A stretch of DNA of 64,000 bases from Smallanthus sonchifolius (lineage: Eukaryota; Streptophyta; Magnoliopsida; Asterales; Asteraceae). The position numbers and the translations under genes are program-made. Positions 1-11,446 of this stretch are shown piece by piece (position 1 is the stretch's first letter; each line of letters opens with the position of its first letter). The stretch spans positions 40,207,501 through 40,271,500 of the forward strand of contig CM042046.1 of NCBI GenBank assembly GCA_023525975.1, read 5' to 3'. Under the pieces are notes generated by a model. That model made no database searches. It saw only the letters and a program-made list of their open reading frames with translations, and was not told the DNA's origin.

Positions 1-1000
1 TTAAAACAATTTTTTTTCAACTGAGTATTAATTTAATTGATAAATGTTAGTTCATATTAAGTTCATTTGATTGATGATATAATAATTATTTATAATTAAA
101 TAATAAGTATTCGTAATTAGAATTATTAATATAAAGATTATTATTTAATAGGAGAGAGAAATAGAAAATCTAATATTTAATAGGAGAGAAAGACGGAAAA
201 ATAAAGATGAGGAGTAACCAGAGGGTGACACGTGTCCTGAAGAGATTTTCATTTATTAGAGTAGTAAGATAGGAAGTAGACTTCAACATTCAATATATTT
301 TGTATTAGGTTAAAAACCTGTGTATTACAACAAAGGTTAAATGGATGTAAATAATATATTATATATTTCTTAAAGACGGTTTGTAAAAAGTTAAAGAATA
401 GGACTTTTGATGTAACCGTTATTTACCAAATTAAAGAAAATCATTATTATTTAATAGGAGAAAAAGACGAAAAATCAAAATCTAGACTTTAACATAAGTC
501 AACACGTGACATCCAATGTGGGAAATCCAACTTTTAAGTGGCCTACAAAGCTGACACATGTTCTCAATTATTTTTATTATTAGATATAGAAGATAGATCA
601 TTAAAAAGAAAAAAAATGTCCTATATATGATTTAACATTATGAGGTGAACAAAAGATGATGATAAAAGGTTGCAATAGCCTCTACACCATGATGTGACTC
701 AATCACGCAAACGTTGTAAATTAGAATTTTTGGTTGCAAATATCCAAAATTATTAAAAATTCATCAGTCATATTATTCTGATCTCCTTTAATTTGTAGAC
801 AACAAAAGCACAAAACACAAATTGGTTTCATACTTCTACATTGAGAAATAGTTTTCATTCAAAAGATACGAAAATATTAAAAAAAATATATTTTTAATTG
901 AATATAAATAAAAAAGAAATTGTTAGTAATTATGTGTGTTTTGTCTGTTGAGTTAATTTATACCTATTAATGACCAAACAAATTTTACAATAAAAAAAGA
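1..1000. other. AT-rich intergenic DNA with a diverged short repeat
   Basis: No coding region is supported. Two diverged stretches starting with TTATTTAATAGGAG (about 143-290 and 446-600) share the same order of motifs, including an ACACGTG or ACACATG element and a following ATTATTAGA-type block. They look like two old copies of a short interspersed repeat or MITE. No termini or target-site duplication can be fixed. Confidence 0.4.
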
Positions 1001-1009
1001 ATAGGAGAG

Positions 1010-2961
1010 GAGGAGGGTTGCGGAGTTGCGGGTGCGCGACGGAGAAGCGGCAGCGGTATCCGGTGGCTACTAGGGGCCTACTGTGGTGGTGTGCTAAGGC
1101 AGCGAGCAGCAGCAGTGGTGTTGTTCCAACTTTGGTGGCGGCGGCTCGGGAGAAGACCTTTGGTTCGGTAATGGAGGTGTTAGACGTTTAGGGCTATTCC
1201 GGTGAAGAAGATAAGGGTGACGTGCCTGGTGGAGGAATCCGCAGGGACCGGTGGCACCCACCAAGGTGCTCGGTGGAGAGGTGGAGCCAATGGCAATGTG
1301 GTCGAGGTGGTGCTTGGGCAAGCTAGGGTTTTCGCATGAAGGGCTTACGCATATGCATGGAAACCCGACTCGAGTATACGCGTTCCGCGTGGCTAGAGTT
1401 TTCATGGTGACATTTTGGTGACTATATGTTGTGCATGGCTCGCAACGTGCATGCATGACATCCGATTCGGATTCGGGTACTTAAATCCTAAACGAGTCAA
1501 GGACACCCGACGTGTGGGTTCATGGAGCTAAGGAATACGGTGGATCCGACGGGTGAGCCGGCGAGAAGAGTGTCGGGATGTATTTACAAACATTTTATCT
1601 GGAAAATACTTAGAACGTATCTGATTTTATAATCAAACGTGGCAGGTCCGGGATTCAAGGAAGTGGACGGGATGCAAGATCAAGGATTTGGAATTCAGCA
1701 TATCCGATGAGTTTCTAATTCCCCTCTTTTAGATGTTTTCAACGTTTTGGGGCTATCGTACATACTTATGTAAAAGGTTTATTTTATTAAATGTGTTAAG
1801 GGCTTTGGGGTTCTATCCCGATGCGTTTTGAATATAAGATAATCATTATTAAGGGGGTCGTAGAGTATATGGGGAGATTTAGGGAAATGTGTGAGCTAAG
1901 GGTATGGGTTGTTAATGTGTGACGTGTTAAGGGCCGAACGAAAAGAGTCGTGCCTTATATTAAATGCTTATGAATTCATGTATAGTAAATATGTTGTTCT
2001 AGGGTTATGCGTAAAGTGCAAGTGTAGTTAACGAGTCATGTAAATGATGTGTGATATTATGTGTTTAAGTTTAAGTGTCGAGTTTGCATGGTTGTCATTA
2101 TGGCACAGCAAACGGGATTGTGAAGGATGAGGTCCTTCGGGAAGTCACCAACGGTGACATTTATTTGACAGGTTAATGATGAGCTCGGGGTGTGTTGAAC
2201 GCCCTGATAAGGGTAACCATGACGAGGGTGCAGTAATGAGGTAAGTGCTTATGTGTTTATATAATTACACGTGTGCTGAATTGCATGCATACGTTAAGCT
2301 ATATTTATTGTGAATGTGATGATATTAAGGCGGTAACGCTATCGTGACGTGTGAATGTTGTTATTGTTTAGTTAGATTATCTGTGATGTCGGGATCGTGA
2401 TGTGACGTGTACAACTGTTGTGTCAGTTGAAAAGTAGGAGCCTTGATTAAGGTCGAGTAAGTTGACGTCTAGGTTTCTATTGGCTTAGCAGAGCGTCGGG
2501 TAAATACGTGTTCTAGAGTACGAGTTATTAGCAAGTATTATTAATAATTACGGGACGAGTCATGGATGATGAACGGTCATGGGATGCTGTGGGATAACAG
2601 GGGGTTAGCTAATCGTTAATGAATCGTAAAACTATTTAATTAAGGACCGGAGGGTCCTGAGTGGAATAAACTAATGAATATGACGTGATGTTTTGTTTAA
2701 ATTAAACTATTAGAACTCACTCAGCGTAGCTGACTTTGTGTGTACGTTAGATTGTTTTGCAGGTAAACGTAGCGTGGACGTATCTTGGGTTGGAAGCGGT
2801 GTTACTCGGGTTGGTGTGCTCGTGAGCTAATTTAATATCATTAAATGCTAATAAAAGAATTTAGAAAGACTTCCGCTGTAATCGAGTTAATAATAAATGC
2901 ATTTTAAATGAGAATGACCTGTTATGAGAACCAACTGTAGGATGCCCGAGTTGAGGTCTTA
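1010..2961 (+). mobile_element. Decayed Ty3/gypsy LTR, possibly a solo LTR
   Basis: The stretch is GC-richer than its surroundings and has the layout of the Tekay-type LTR further right. The motif ACTCACTCAGCGTAGCTGACTTTG at 2714-2737 (given here as its parts ACTCAC and GCGTAGCTGAC) matches the near-3' region of the LTRs at 43699-45611 and 50566-52511. A CTTCCGCTG motif follows, and the block ends in GAGGTCTTACA near 2961, the same style of end as the intact LTRs. Upstream are short repeated phrases of the kind found in those LTRs. No primer-binding site follows and I could not fix the left end, so a solo LTR or truncated copy is inferred. Confidence 0.5.
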
Positions 2962-3276
2962 CAAAGGATTAACTCCCTAGGCTCACGCCGACTACTTTGT
3001 GGCGCTCTATAGAGTGGTGTAGAAAATAAAGTAAATGGTCGCGGAACATGATTTTGTAAATGAAAGGGGTGTTTAAGTCCCTAGGAAATGGAAAATGATT
3101 TATTCATCCGCAAATTTGGAAAATGTGCAATATCAACTCTCGAGTTGAGGTTTTATGACAAGAGCGATCCAAAAGTATTTTTCCGCTGCTAAACACTCCG
3201 ATTCTTAAATAAAATAAGATTTGAGGCGCCAATCTGGTTACACGCCCGGGGTGTCCTGAAACTGGGGTGTGACAAC
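2962..3276 (-). repeat. LTR-like fragment
   Basis: Read on the minus strand this begins TGTCACACCCCAGTTTCAGG at about 3276, a typical gypsy LTR start. CGAGTTGAGGT(C/T)TTA occurs at about 2953 and again at about 3142 as a short direct repeat. It may be part of the neighbouring LTR relic or a second old insertion. No TSD was found. Confidence 0.3.
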
Positions 3277-4300
3277 GGGCATGCATAGGTGTGTACAATT
3301 GTACTTGGATTCAGGCTTCCAATTTTCTTTATTTTCTTTGATATTTTCCTTCTTTTTTTAATGAGAAGCCAAATTACCTGCAAATCCACAAAGGGACCAA
3401 TTAAGAACCAATTCTAGTGTATTTACCCAAAAATCAATCAAATATAAGGATTTTTATGCATGCAAAATATGTATAAATGATGGCATATGATAAATTTAGG
3501 GTGATTAGGGTTTCCTTGTGGAGATTATAAATAGGGGTTAAGGGGTCTCATTCCAAGCATCCCATTCGAAGTCTCCTAAATCCTAGTTTTGCTCACCCAA
3601 ATTTGTTCCCCCTCCCCTTCTCCTCTTGGTTGTCGTACTCAAGGAAGGTGAGACCGAGAATCGATCTTGGTCATCGGTGGATCGATAGAACAACAAAGCT
3701 AGTTTGTTCGTTTATGGCTATTCGTGTGACTCGGGCTAGCAAACTTAGTCCATTATACTCGTTGTGGATTGCCTCTAGTCAAGTTTATATTCTTCATTGA
3801 CATGTTTAAATATCTCATAAGGTATGATTACTAAAAATCCAATGGTTTGAGTTTCAGGTTTCTCGTTTAACTCAGAACAAGACCAAGGTGGGGAATCTTC
3901 GATCTATTCTCGTGTCTACTCTTCCATTGCTTTATAAAATTTTAAAATGGACACAAGAAAACCAACAATTGCGTGCAACTGACTTTTAGGTATATGTAGC
4001 TTCCTCTTTATAAAATCCAGACACTTTCCAAATGAACTGATGATTGAGTAGATGTAGGTGTTAAGGTAGACATTTTTGGATCTTGAACTTAGTGTTACAG
4101 TTGTATTTCTTAAATTATGCAGAGGATTTTCCTACAAAACTATAAATTATTGCAATGCATAGTTATTAAAGTTTCAGATCAAACTGAACTATTTATTTAA
4201 CTGAGCCCTAGAAAGGGTTATTATTTGTATTGATATAGGGAGAAATATAAGTGTTGGCATTTTAATTTATAGTTTTTCTAATCACAAACTTCTTTCACAG
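3277..4300. other. Unassigned region with a TATA-like box
   Basis: TATAAATA at 3526-3533 is followed by a C/T-rich leader-like stretch, which could be a promoter of a decayed LTR or a former gene. A 65-codon open frame at 3603-3800 has no recognisable family. The rest is AT-rich and I see nothing I can name. Confidence 0.3.
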
Positions 4301-4444
4301 TTGACTTCGTCTTTTGTATTGGATCTTACCCTTTTGTTGAAGATGACTACATAAGACACAGAAAGGTTTTAATTGATATTCAAGGCTCAAGCATTCCATT
4401 CTCAGGAAGGGACTTCTCAGTTCTCACTATATTCAAGCATTCAG
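4301..4444 (+). CDS. Candidate orphan exon of an unrecognised protein gene
   Basis: A 144-nt block is bounded by a polypyrimidine-CACAG acceptor on the left and a CAG/GTATT donor on the right, and it is open throughout in one frame (2 nt, 47 codons, 1 nt). The translation has a protein-like composition and includes FVEDDYIRHRKVLIDIQGSS and FSGRDFSVLTIFKHS. The family is not one I recognise. No convincing neighbouring exons were found, and a CACTA transposon is inserted about 450 bp downstream, so this may be what is left of a disrupted gene. Exon status is inferred from splice signals and the open frame only. Confidence 0.35.
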
Positions 4445-4894
4445 GTATTAAATTGATTCTTTATATGGTTTTGTGTGTTTCTAATCATGGTTTCCTGATT
4501 CTGCTTTAAGTTGGGTCAAACTAGTTCCTATTAGTTTGCTTAAAACCAAATATCTTAAATTGATAATTATACTAACAAAAATAACTTATGAGTTATGTGA
4601 CTTATTGTAGCTATGCTTTCTCATTTTACCTCTAATCCGGCATTCCATTTAGAGGTCACCCTTGGAGAAAAGTAACTATTGCTTTAAAATGGCTCACAGC
4701 TTAGAAAGTTTATTATCTGCGATGATTTTGTAGGATGAAAGATTGTTTATCTGCTATGATATTATTGATTTACTTAGGGTAACTAATTCCAAGTAACTGA
4801 ATATAGTATATTATTTTGTTAGGGTGTTACTATTTGCACCATGTCTAGAACACCCTACTTTATAAATCATTAAAAACTCAATCATTAAACATTA
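4445..4894. other. AT-rich DNA up to the CACTA insertion
   Basis: Nothing recognisable. The last three bases (TTA, 4892-4894) are the left target-site duplication of element A. Confidence 0.5.
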
Positions 4895-4915
4895 CACTAC
4901 AACATTATCACCTTA

Positions 4916-5290
4916 TCCCGACGATTTTTTTTGACCCTATAGCGACGACTTGTCGTCGGTATAGCCTATACCGACGACATGTGGCCGGTATAGATGTCGT
5001 CGGTATTGCCTCGTCCCAATAGGTCAAAGATGTCGTCGGTATAGGTGTCGTCGGCATAGGTCGACCTATGCCGACGACATGTCGTCGCTATAGGGTTTAA
5101 TTAAAAAATTCAAAAAGAAATTCTATACCGACGACATGTCGTCGGAATAGGTTCTGGACTTATCCGGACGACAAGTCGTCGGGAAAGACTCAACTTATCC
5201 CGACGACATGTCGTCGGTATAGGCTATTTCCAATTTTTTAATTAAATTTGAAAAAGACCTATGCCGACGACATGTCGTCGGGATAAGTTT
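4916..5290. repeat. Left subterminal repeat array of element A
   Basis: About ten copies of the word CGACGACATGTCGTCGG(T/G)ATA and variants alternate in orientation over some 370 bp. Each full copy is a near-perfect palindrome (8-bp arms around AT). Such arrays are the binding platform for the CACTA-encoded accessory protein. Confidence 0.85.
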
Positions 5291-5544
5291 TTCTGTTTTT
5301 TTTTATCTTTTTTAAATTAACAAAATTTTTCAGAAATATTTAATTTCTAATTACAAAAACCTGCAAATCAGATAATTCAAACCATTCAAAAATTGAAATC
5401 CGAAATATATAGTTCAATACAAAATCTTGTTCGACACACAAACCAAATATTCAAACATAAAGTTGTTCGACACACAAACATAAAAATTGTTCAAACATTC
5501 AGCAATAACACCGACAACAAAGGCAAAGGCGCAACAACTTCAAG

Positions 5545-6711
5545 CTAATTATCGTCGCTGCTAGTTCGGCGTTCCCACATTCGACGCATTTCATCCATTT
5601 GTCGTTGCATTTCAAGCATTTGTTGATTATGCACACGACGTTCTTCCTCTCGTTGGGCTTCACGTTGTTGTTGATCTTGGGCTTGTTGTTGAAGTTGAGT
5701 TACACGTTTATCCACTTCTTACCAATGTGGTTGTGGAGGGGGGTACTGAACAAATCCGGTGTGGGATTACTCACCACACGACCGACACCCCTGATATGGC
5801 CACGCCGATGACCCAATGCACGCTCCATGCATGCAAACTCATCGATAGCAGACGAGTCACCACCAGACTCAACAGAAGATCTTGTATACTCCTCTTGGAT
5901 TCGGTCATGCATTAAACAATGTAATAAACAATCACTTGACTATTTTACTAAAATTCGACAGCATAACTGCTGTAAAATGGATAACCAACCTGTTAAACTA
6001 TAAGTTATAAACGACCCAAATTCACAAATTCCAATCAACCAACACTAATAACAACAAATACTAATAATACTAGCAAAAATATTCAACAATTGGGCTCGAG
6101 TTGGATGTTCTAAGTCTATTAAATGTGTTTGAGTCATTTTGACCCATTTAAAGTTACAGTTGGATGTTCTAAGTTTATCAAAGTATGTTTGGGTCATTTT
6201 GACCCGTTTAAATTTAAAGCTGGATATTTTAAGTCTCTTAAAGTGTGTTTGGGTCATTTTGACCCGTTTAAAGTTACAGTTGGATGTTCTAAGTCTAGTA
6301 AGTCTAACAACAAAATCATTTGACTTACATAATCTAATGATGCAGTCGTGTTGGCCCAACCGGTCCCTTCTTTATAATGGATCGATTTGAACACATCAAT
6401 TGGGCCGGTACCCTGTGAAAAACAAAAATAATATCACTAAGAATTAATAAGCATGTTTATATAATACTAACAATTGTATTTCATACCTCCATGTGTCGGC
6501 GCTGGGTGTATGATTTGCTGCCATGGTAACTTGGGTAACGTTGTTGTGATCGGTTTTGTTTGTTCTTCTCCGAGCGGTTTTTATAGCTCGCATCTAAAAA
6601 CAGCTCATTAATCAAAGTCTCCCAAGTTTCTTGATCAAGATTGTCTGATGGATTATTCATCGCCGCCTCCACATCATCGTATCCCTCATTCTCCTCGAAG
6701 TGAACTTTCAA
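5545..6711 (-). pseudogene. Second En/Spm-type transposon protein (Transposase_24-like), decayed
   Basis: At least three exon-like blocks are visible on the minus strand. The first (6711-6481) encodes WETLINELFLDASYKNRSEK and then NKQNRS, the W...L....F...Y...S..NK.NR pattern of plant En/Spm Transposase_24 proteins. A short second block at about 6413-6340 encodes PIDVFKSIHYKEGTGWANT. The third (about 5912-5545) encodes MHDRIQEEYTRSS and continues into a Q/E/R-rich coiled-coil tail including QRQMDEMRRMWERR. A tandem minisatellite lies in the apparent intron between blocks two and three. The third block has a frame change near 5720. The protein would bind the subterminal repeats. Its relative survives in element C at 42140-42536. 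Confidence 0.65.
6105..6305. repeat. Minisatellite of about 60-bp units in a transposon intron
   Basis: Four tandem copies of a unit containing TTTGGGTCATTTTGACCCGT and GTTGGATGTTCTAAGTCT are visible. The core TTTGGGTCA-TTTTGACCCG is itself a partial palindrome (GGGTCA/TGACCC). The same array in reverse orientation occurs in element C at about 41755-41950. Confidence 0.85.
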
Positions 6712-6959
6712 CTCTCTCTTGTGATCTTTATACGCCCTCTGACACTATTCCGAGTTCAACGCCTCGCCACTTATCAGTGTTTCTCCAGGAGTCCAGATCA
6801 AAATAATCCTACAAATGGAAAGTAATTATAAATCTAATAGGTATGAAATTGTAAGTAATTATAAAACATCTATACTTACTATAAGAGTGGGATATACGGC
6901 CCGTTTCTTCTCATTGTGGTTGGTACAACTTATTGTTTTTTTGTGTTAGCCATAGGTTA

Positions 6960-8745
6960 TGTCAAATACCCATATTTTCTAAGTCTTTGCGGGCTTTGTG
7001 TGTGTCTTTTGATTTATCGTTCATCAACAAAGTACCCAATAAACTCTCACACACATTTTTCTCCACGTGCATAACATCAAGATTGTGTTTTAAAAGCAGA
7101 GAAGACCAATAATCCAACTCAAAGAAGATACTTCGTTTAGTCCAATTCAACTCTGATGTTAGGCGCTTTCTTTTTACCCCTCCATACATTGGATGTTTCC
7201 CTGGAACACGATCTGGGAGATTTTTTAGTTGTTCTAATATTTGAGCATTAGTCAATCGTCAGGGAGGATGTTTTGTCTCTTTCTTGCCATCAAACGACAG
7301 ATCGTTCCTCCATTTATGCTTTCTAGGCAAGAATCTTCTGTGTCCAACAAAAGCTATCTTATTCGTTATAGCGCACGAAGGTGTGTTAATGTTTCACGTA
7401 GGGCATGCTTTATAACCTTGACCACTCCATCCTGATAAGCTACTACGAGCAGGATAATCGTTGATAGTCCATAACAGTGCATCATGCATCCTAAATACCG
7501 TCTTGGTTGATGCATCTCTCACCTGGACTCCTTCAGCCCAAAACATTTTCAACTCATCAACCAAAGGCCTTAAGAATACATCAATGTCCTTACTAGGTGA
7601 TTTAGGCCCGGGAATTAGCAAGGTTAACATGAAAGAAGACTCTTTCATACATAACCACGGTGGTGTATTATATGTTGTTAACACTACCAGCCACATACTG
7701 TAAGTCTGACTCATGTTACCGAACAGATTAAAACCATCAGCAGCCAAACCTAAGCGGACATTCCTTGGTTATTTAGCAAAATCCGGATATCTCTCATCAA
7801 ATTCTTGCCATGCCTTCCTATCAACCGGATGTCGCATCATACCATCCGTTGAGCGTCCAGTATTATGCCAAATCATTTCTTTTGCCGTTAATCTTGAACT
7901 ATACCTTCGTCGAAGCCGTGAAGTTAAAGGAAAGTAGCGCAACACTTTATGTGGTACTTTCTTCCCCTTTGTGTTTTTATCAACCCATCTACTCTCATTA
8001 CAAACTGGACAGTTTTGCATTGATTCATTCTCCTTCCAAAACAGTGCACAATCATTAATACAAGCATGAATAGACTGAACCTAATCTTACTCAGTTTCTT
8101 CTTAGCTTCATAGTGTGACGCTGGAACGTGATTTTCTTTCGGCATTGCAATTTGTAAAAGCTCTAACAATTGGTCAAACGAACTATTCGTCCATTTTTTG
8201 ATAACTTTGATGTGCATCAATTTGGCTATGAAGTTTAGGGAAGACATTTGACTACAACCGGGGTATAACTCCTTATTTAGCTCCTCAAACAACGCATCAA
8301 ACTCTGGGTCTAAACCAGTTCCATCTTCATCTATATTATCCTCGTTTGTATTTTGCTCAGTCATCACATCATCTATGGCATCAAACATCTCATTATTTGT
8401 TGTTGTAGTTATTGGAGGAGTTGGTGTTGTTCTTGGGGCAAAAAGTGATGCTATCTCCGCCACACGAGGATGTTGTTCACTATGATAAATCCAATTCTAA
8501 TATGATTGTAGAAACCCACGGTCATGTATGTGGCCATATATCGTGTTCAAATCCTATCGACACGCATTACAACAACGTCTACACGGGCAAAACGCTCTAC
8601 CTCGACCGTCGACATGGTTCTTGGACGTCTCTATAAAGTTGCGAAGACCGCTTAAGAAAGTCGGAGAATTCCGATTTCCCAGTGTAACCCAGCTTTTATC
8701 AATTGTCATATCTATTGTGTTATAAGCATACACATATACGTGCAT
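6960..8745 (-). pseudogene. CACTA TNP2-like transposase, decayed
   Basis: On the minus strand, the N-terminal block (8745-8554, likely start near 8709) has DKSWV...F...H.DGRGRAFCPCRRC, the cysteine-containing Transpos_assoc domain. After in-frame stops near 8550-8490 comes an acidic linker and ELYPGCSQMSSLNF (8463 onward), then, after a frame change, QNCPVCNESRWVD and WHNTGRSTDGMMRHPVD (about 8030-7769). Next are the Transposase_21 blocks AADGFNLFGNMSQTYS (from 7747) and ELDYWSSLLLKHNLDVMHVE (7255-6962). The C-terminal region of full-length TNP2 proteins is missing. The enzyme would cut the CACTA termini, but several stops and frameshifts make this copy inactive. Confidence 0.85.
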
Positions 8746-9239
8746 GTAATAAATGATATAAATGAATGTATGTGATTTGATCGGTACTCTAAGGCGGTGG
8801 ATCCTAACCCACTTTTTGAATATTATATCTCATATGTATACATTTTAACGAGTTGACCATTTAAGAAAAAATCAGCAGCATTTCACCTTAACTCCCCCAG
8901 TATGCAGATAAACCGCAAACTCGAAGGAGTAAGGAGAAATAGCTACCAAATTTTCTTAAATATCAACCCATTAAAATGTATACATATCCTAAATAAGATA
9001 GAATATTCAAAAAACAGTCCCAAAGGGGACAATCCAAAATTTATCTCTATCAGATAAATTTCGGACGGGTATATTCTAAAGAGTTATCCTAAATAAACAT
9101 ACCAGTGTACACAACATGAGACGTACATAAAGGTATAAAAGTCGGGATGCGTACCTTAAAAAAATTCAATAAAACACAAATAAGATGTTATTCACACCTC
9201 TCCAACCGCAGTGAGTTCCGAACTTGCAACAAAATTAAA
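8746..9239. other. Element A interior, non-coding
   Basis: AT-rich DNA lying upstream of the minus-strand transposase start. No separate gene is visible. It may hold intron or 5' untranslated sequence of the transposon transcript. Confidence 0.5.
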
Positions 9240-9880
9240 TAAAGTTACATATACATACAAAGATATATACATACATTCACAAATACATAAATACATACAC
9301 AATTATATACATACAAATCATACAATTACATAATCATACATACAAATATACATACATATTATATACAAACACACATAAATAAATGCCCAAATTCTAAAAT
9401 TACATACACAAACACAATTACATACATAAAAATACATACATACACGTATATACATACATAGCCTTTACAAACATACATAAACAAATACCTAAATTCCCAA
9501 ATTACATACATAAACCCAATTCTATACATAAACATAATACAAATACATGCAAACACATACACGTATATACATGCATAGCCTTTACAAACATGTATAAACA
9601 AATACCCAAATTACATACATAAACACAATTCCATACATAAACATAATACAAATACATACAAACACACATACACATATATACATACATATTATATACAAAC
9701 ATATATATATAAATGCCTAAATTCCCAAATTTCATCTAAATCTAATTTCACATCTAAACCTAATTTCATCATAAAATTTCAAAAATATTTATAAAATCAT
9801 ACATCTAAACCATATATACATACATACAAATAAACACAACAATATACATACAAACATACATCTAAACCTAATTTGTAGAA
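9240..9880. repeat. Compound ACATACAT/AAATAC microsatellite in element A
   Basis: Long runs of ACATACATA, AAATACATACA and ATACACATA repeats, with a longer nested phrase (CCAAATT-ACATACATAAAC) repeated about four times. Open frames here translate to Y/C/M/V-rich low-complexity strings and are not genes. The reverse complement of the same tract is in element C at about 40540-41460. Confidence 0.85.
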
Positions 9881-10014
9881 AAATTACTAACCAAGTTTGC
9901 AAATTAGCTTCAAATAGCTTGAAATCCTTCAAAAATGTTTAAAGCTTCAAACACCTAACAAAAATCAAAGAAATTAAGCCAAAAACCCAAAAATGTTGAT
10001 TTTCTTGTCAAGAT

Positions 10015-10195
10015 TGAAACGTAGATGTTAACTCACCTCAAAACCCCAGAGATTGGTGAATATTGCTCCACAAAATACCCAAAAATCGTGAATCACCGGA
10101 GAGAGAGAGAGAGAGAGATGGAGTGATTTGGGGGTTTTTTTTGTTGGAAATGGGAAGCAGAAAGCTGTTTCCTGGGTTAATTCGCGCTGAGACCT
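10015..10195 (-). promoter_or_regulatory. Transposon leader/promoter segment of element A
   Basis: Read on the minus strand, a GGAAACAGCTTTCTGCTTCCC block, a CTCTCTCTCTCT run and GTATTTTGTGGAGCAATATT lead to TTTGAGGTGAGTTAAC, which has a good splice donor. The same segment is at 40230-40375 in element C. Its conservation in the shrunken copy suggests it holds the 5' leader exon. The role is inferred. Confidence 0.45.
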
Positions 10196-10640
10196 GTCGT
10201 CGGTATAGGCTATTATGTCGGCGCTGTAGGTTGCCTGTACCGACGATATGTCGTCGATATAGGCTTCGTAGGGTTTTGACCAGTCAATAAAGTAAAAAAT
10301 CCTTTGCCGACGACATGTCGTCGGTATAAGGCATTCCATAATTTTTTTAATTAAATTTTTTTTTGACCGAAGAAAAATTATTATATTAAAAAAACAAAAA
10401 GAAAATCAAAATTACCCTATACCGACGACATGTCGTCGGTATAGGTTTTCCTCAAAAATTCATTGGGCGCCAGCTTTCACTCCAATCTGCCTCAACCCTA
10501 TAGCGATGACATGTCGTTGCTATAGGGTGTCCCATTCAAAATTTTGGTTTTCACCTATATCGACGACATGTCGTCGCTATAGGGTGACCTATGCCGACGA
10601 CAAGTGTCGTCGGTATAGACGACGTTGGCACAGGGTCATT
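10195..10640. repeat. Right subterminal repeat array of element A
   Basis: Multiple palindromic copies of CGACGACATGTCGTCG with GGTATAGG or GCTATAGGG flanks in both orientations, mirroring the left array and ending next to the terminal repeat. Confidence 0.85.
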
Positions 10641-10947
10641 TCCTTGTAGTGTTAACTAAGCATTAAAACACCTTAAATTGAGAAATATGTTATATTAAAA
10701 AAAGTACATAAGTAATCCAATTAATATATAATCGTATATAAGAACTAATTATACATGGTCAGTTAAAAATCTTGATCTACTGGTCATTTTCTTTTTTTTT
10801 GTGTGGATCTGTACAAAAAATAACCTCAAGTTATATATAGTTTCTAAATGTAATAGAATAATGTAATAAAAAAAACACTACTAAATAAAAAAAAAAAAAA
10901 CATAAAGTAGATATAAGTTACCTTTGATTATGTCAGAGATTGAGGGT

Positions 10948-11438
10948 TAGGGCTGGTAATTTTAGACACGTACACGAATACACGACACGAACTTACACGA
11001 TCTTAACAGGTATTATGTATGGCCTTATCGTGTTTCGTGTCCTAAACAGGTAGACACGAATCTACCTGTTAATTTTCGTGTCCTAAAAAGGTAGACGCGA
11101 ATCTACCTGTTAATTTTCGTGTCTAAACAGGTAAAATACCTGTTTACCTGTTAAGTACCTGTTAGTACCTGTTAAGTACCTGTTAGTAAAAAATATTAAA
11201 ATATGATATTATACCTGGTAAAATACTTGTTAAGTATATGTTAGTATCTGGTAAAATACTTGTTAGTACCTGTTAAGACGTGTTTCACTAAACAGGTTCT
11301 TAAACATGTGTTTCTAAACAGGTCTTATCGTGTTAAGCAGATATAAACAGGTTCGTGTTCGTGTATACATATTTCGTGTTCGTGTCTTATCGTGTACATG
11401 TCTTATCGTGTACGTGTATACACGATGTGCCAGCCCTA
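10948..11438. mobile_element. hAT-type MITE
   Basis: The element begins TAGGGCTGG and ends CCAGCCCTA, giving 9-bp terminal inverted repeats of hAT type. It is flanked by a perfect 8-bp target-site duplication, TTGAGGGT (10940-10947 and 11439-11446), the length expected for hAT. The 491-bp interior has no coding capacity and consists of short dispersed words: ACACGA(A) near the ends, and TACCTGTTA and AACAGGTA in both orientations in the middle. Confidence 0.9.
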
Positions 11439-11446
11439 TTGAGGGT

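Larger units (their letters stand above)
4895..10651 (-). mobile_element. CACTA (En/Spm) DNA transposon, element A
   Basis: The termini are CACTACAACATTAT at 4895 and its imperfect inverse ending CTTGTAGTG at 10651. The flanking 3-bp duplication is TTA (4892-4894 and 10652-10654). Both subterminal regions are packed with the palindromic word CCGACGACATGTCGTCGG in both orientations, as expected for binding sites of the element's own DNA-binding protein. Two decayed genes are read on the minus strand: a TNP2-like transposase (about 8745-6960) and a second En/Spm-type protein (about 6711-5545). Stops and frameshifts make it non-autonomous. A leader-like segment near 10190-10020, ending in a TTGAGGTGAGT splice-donor-like sequence, suggests transcription starts near the right end. 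Confidence 0.93.

Noticed and set aside
1094..1456. 120-codon minus-strand frame
   Set aside because: It runs against the orientation of the LTR relic, has no domain, and stays open because of local GC-rich composition.
9359..9735. Open frames rich in Y, C, V and M
   Set aside because: They are translations of an ACATACAT microsatellite, lack any domain, and appear in several frames at once. The same applies to 16643-16859 and 40621-41030.
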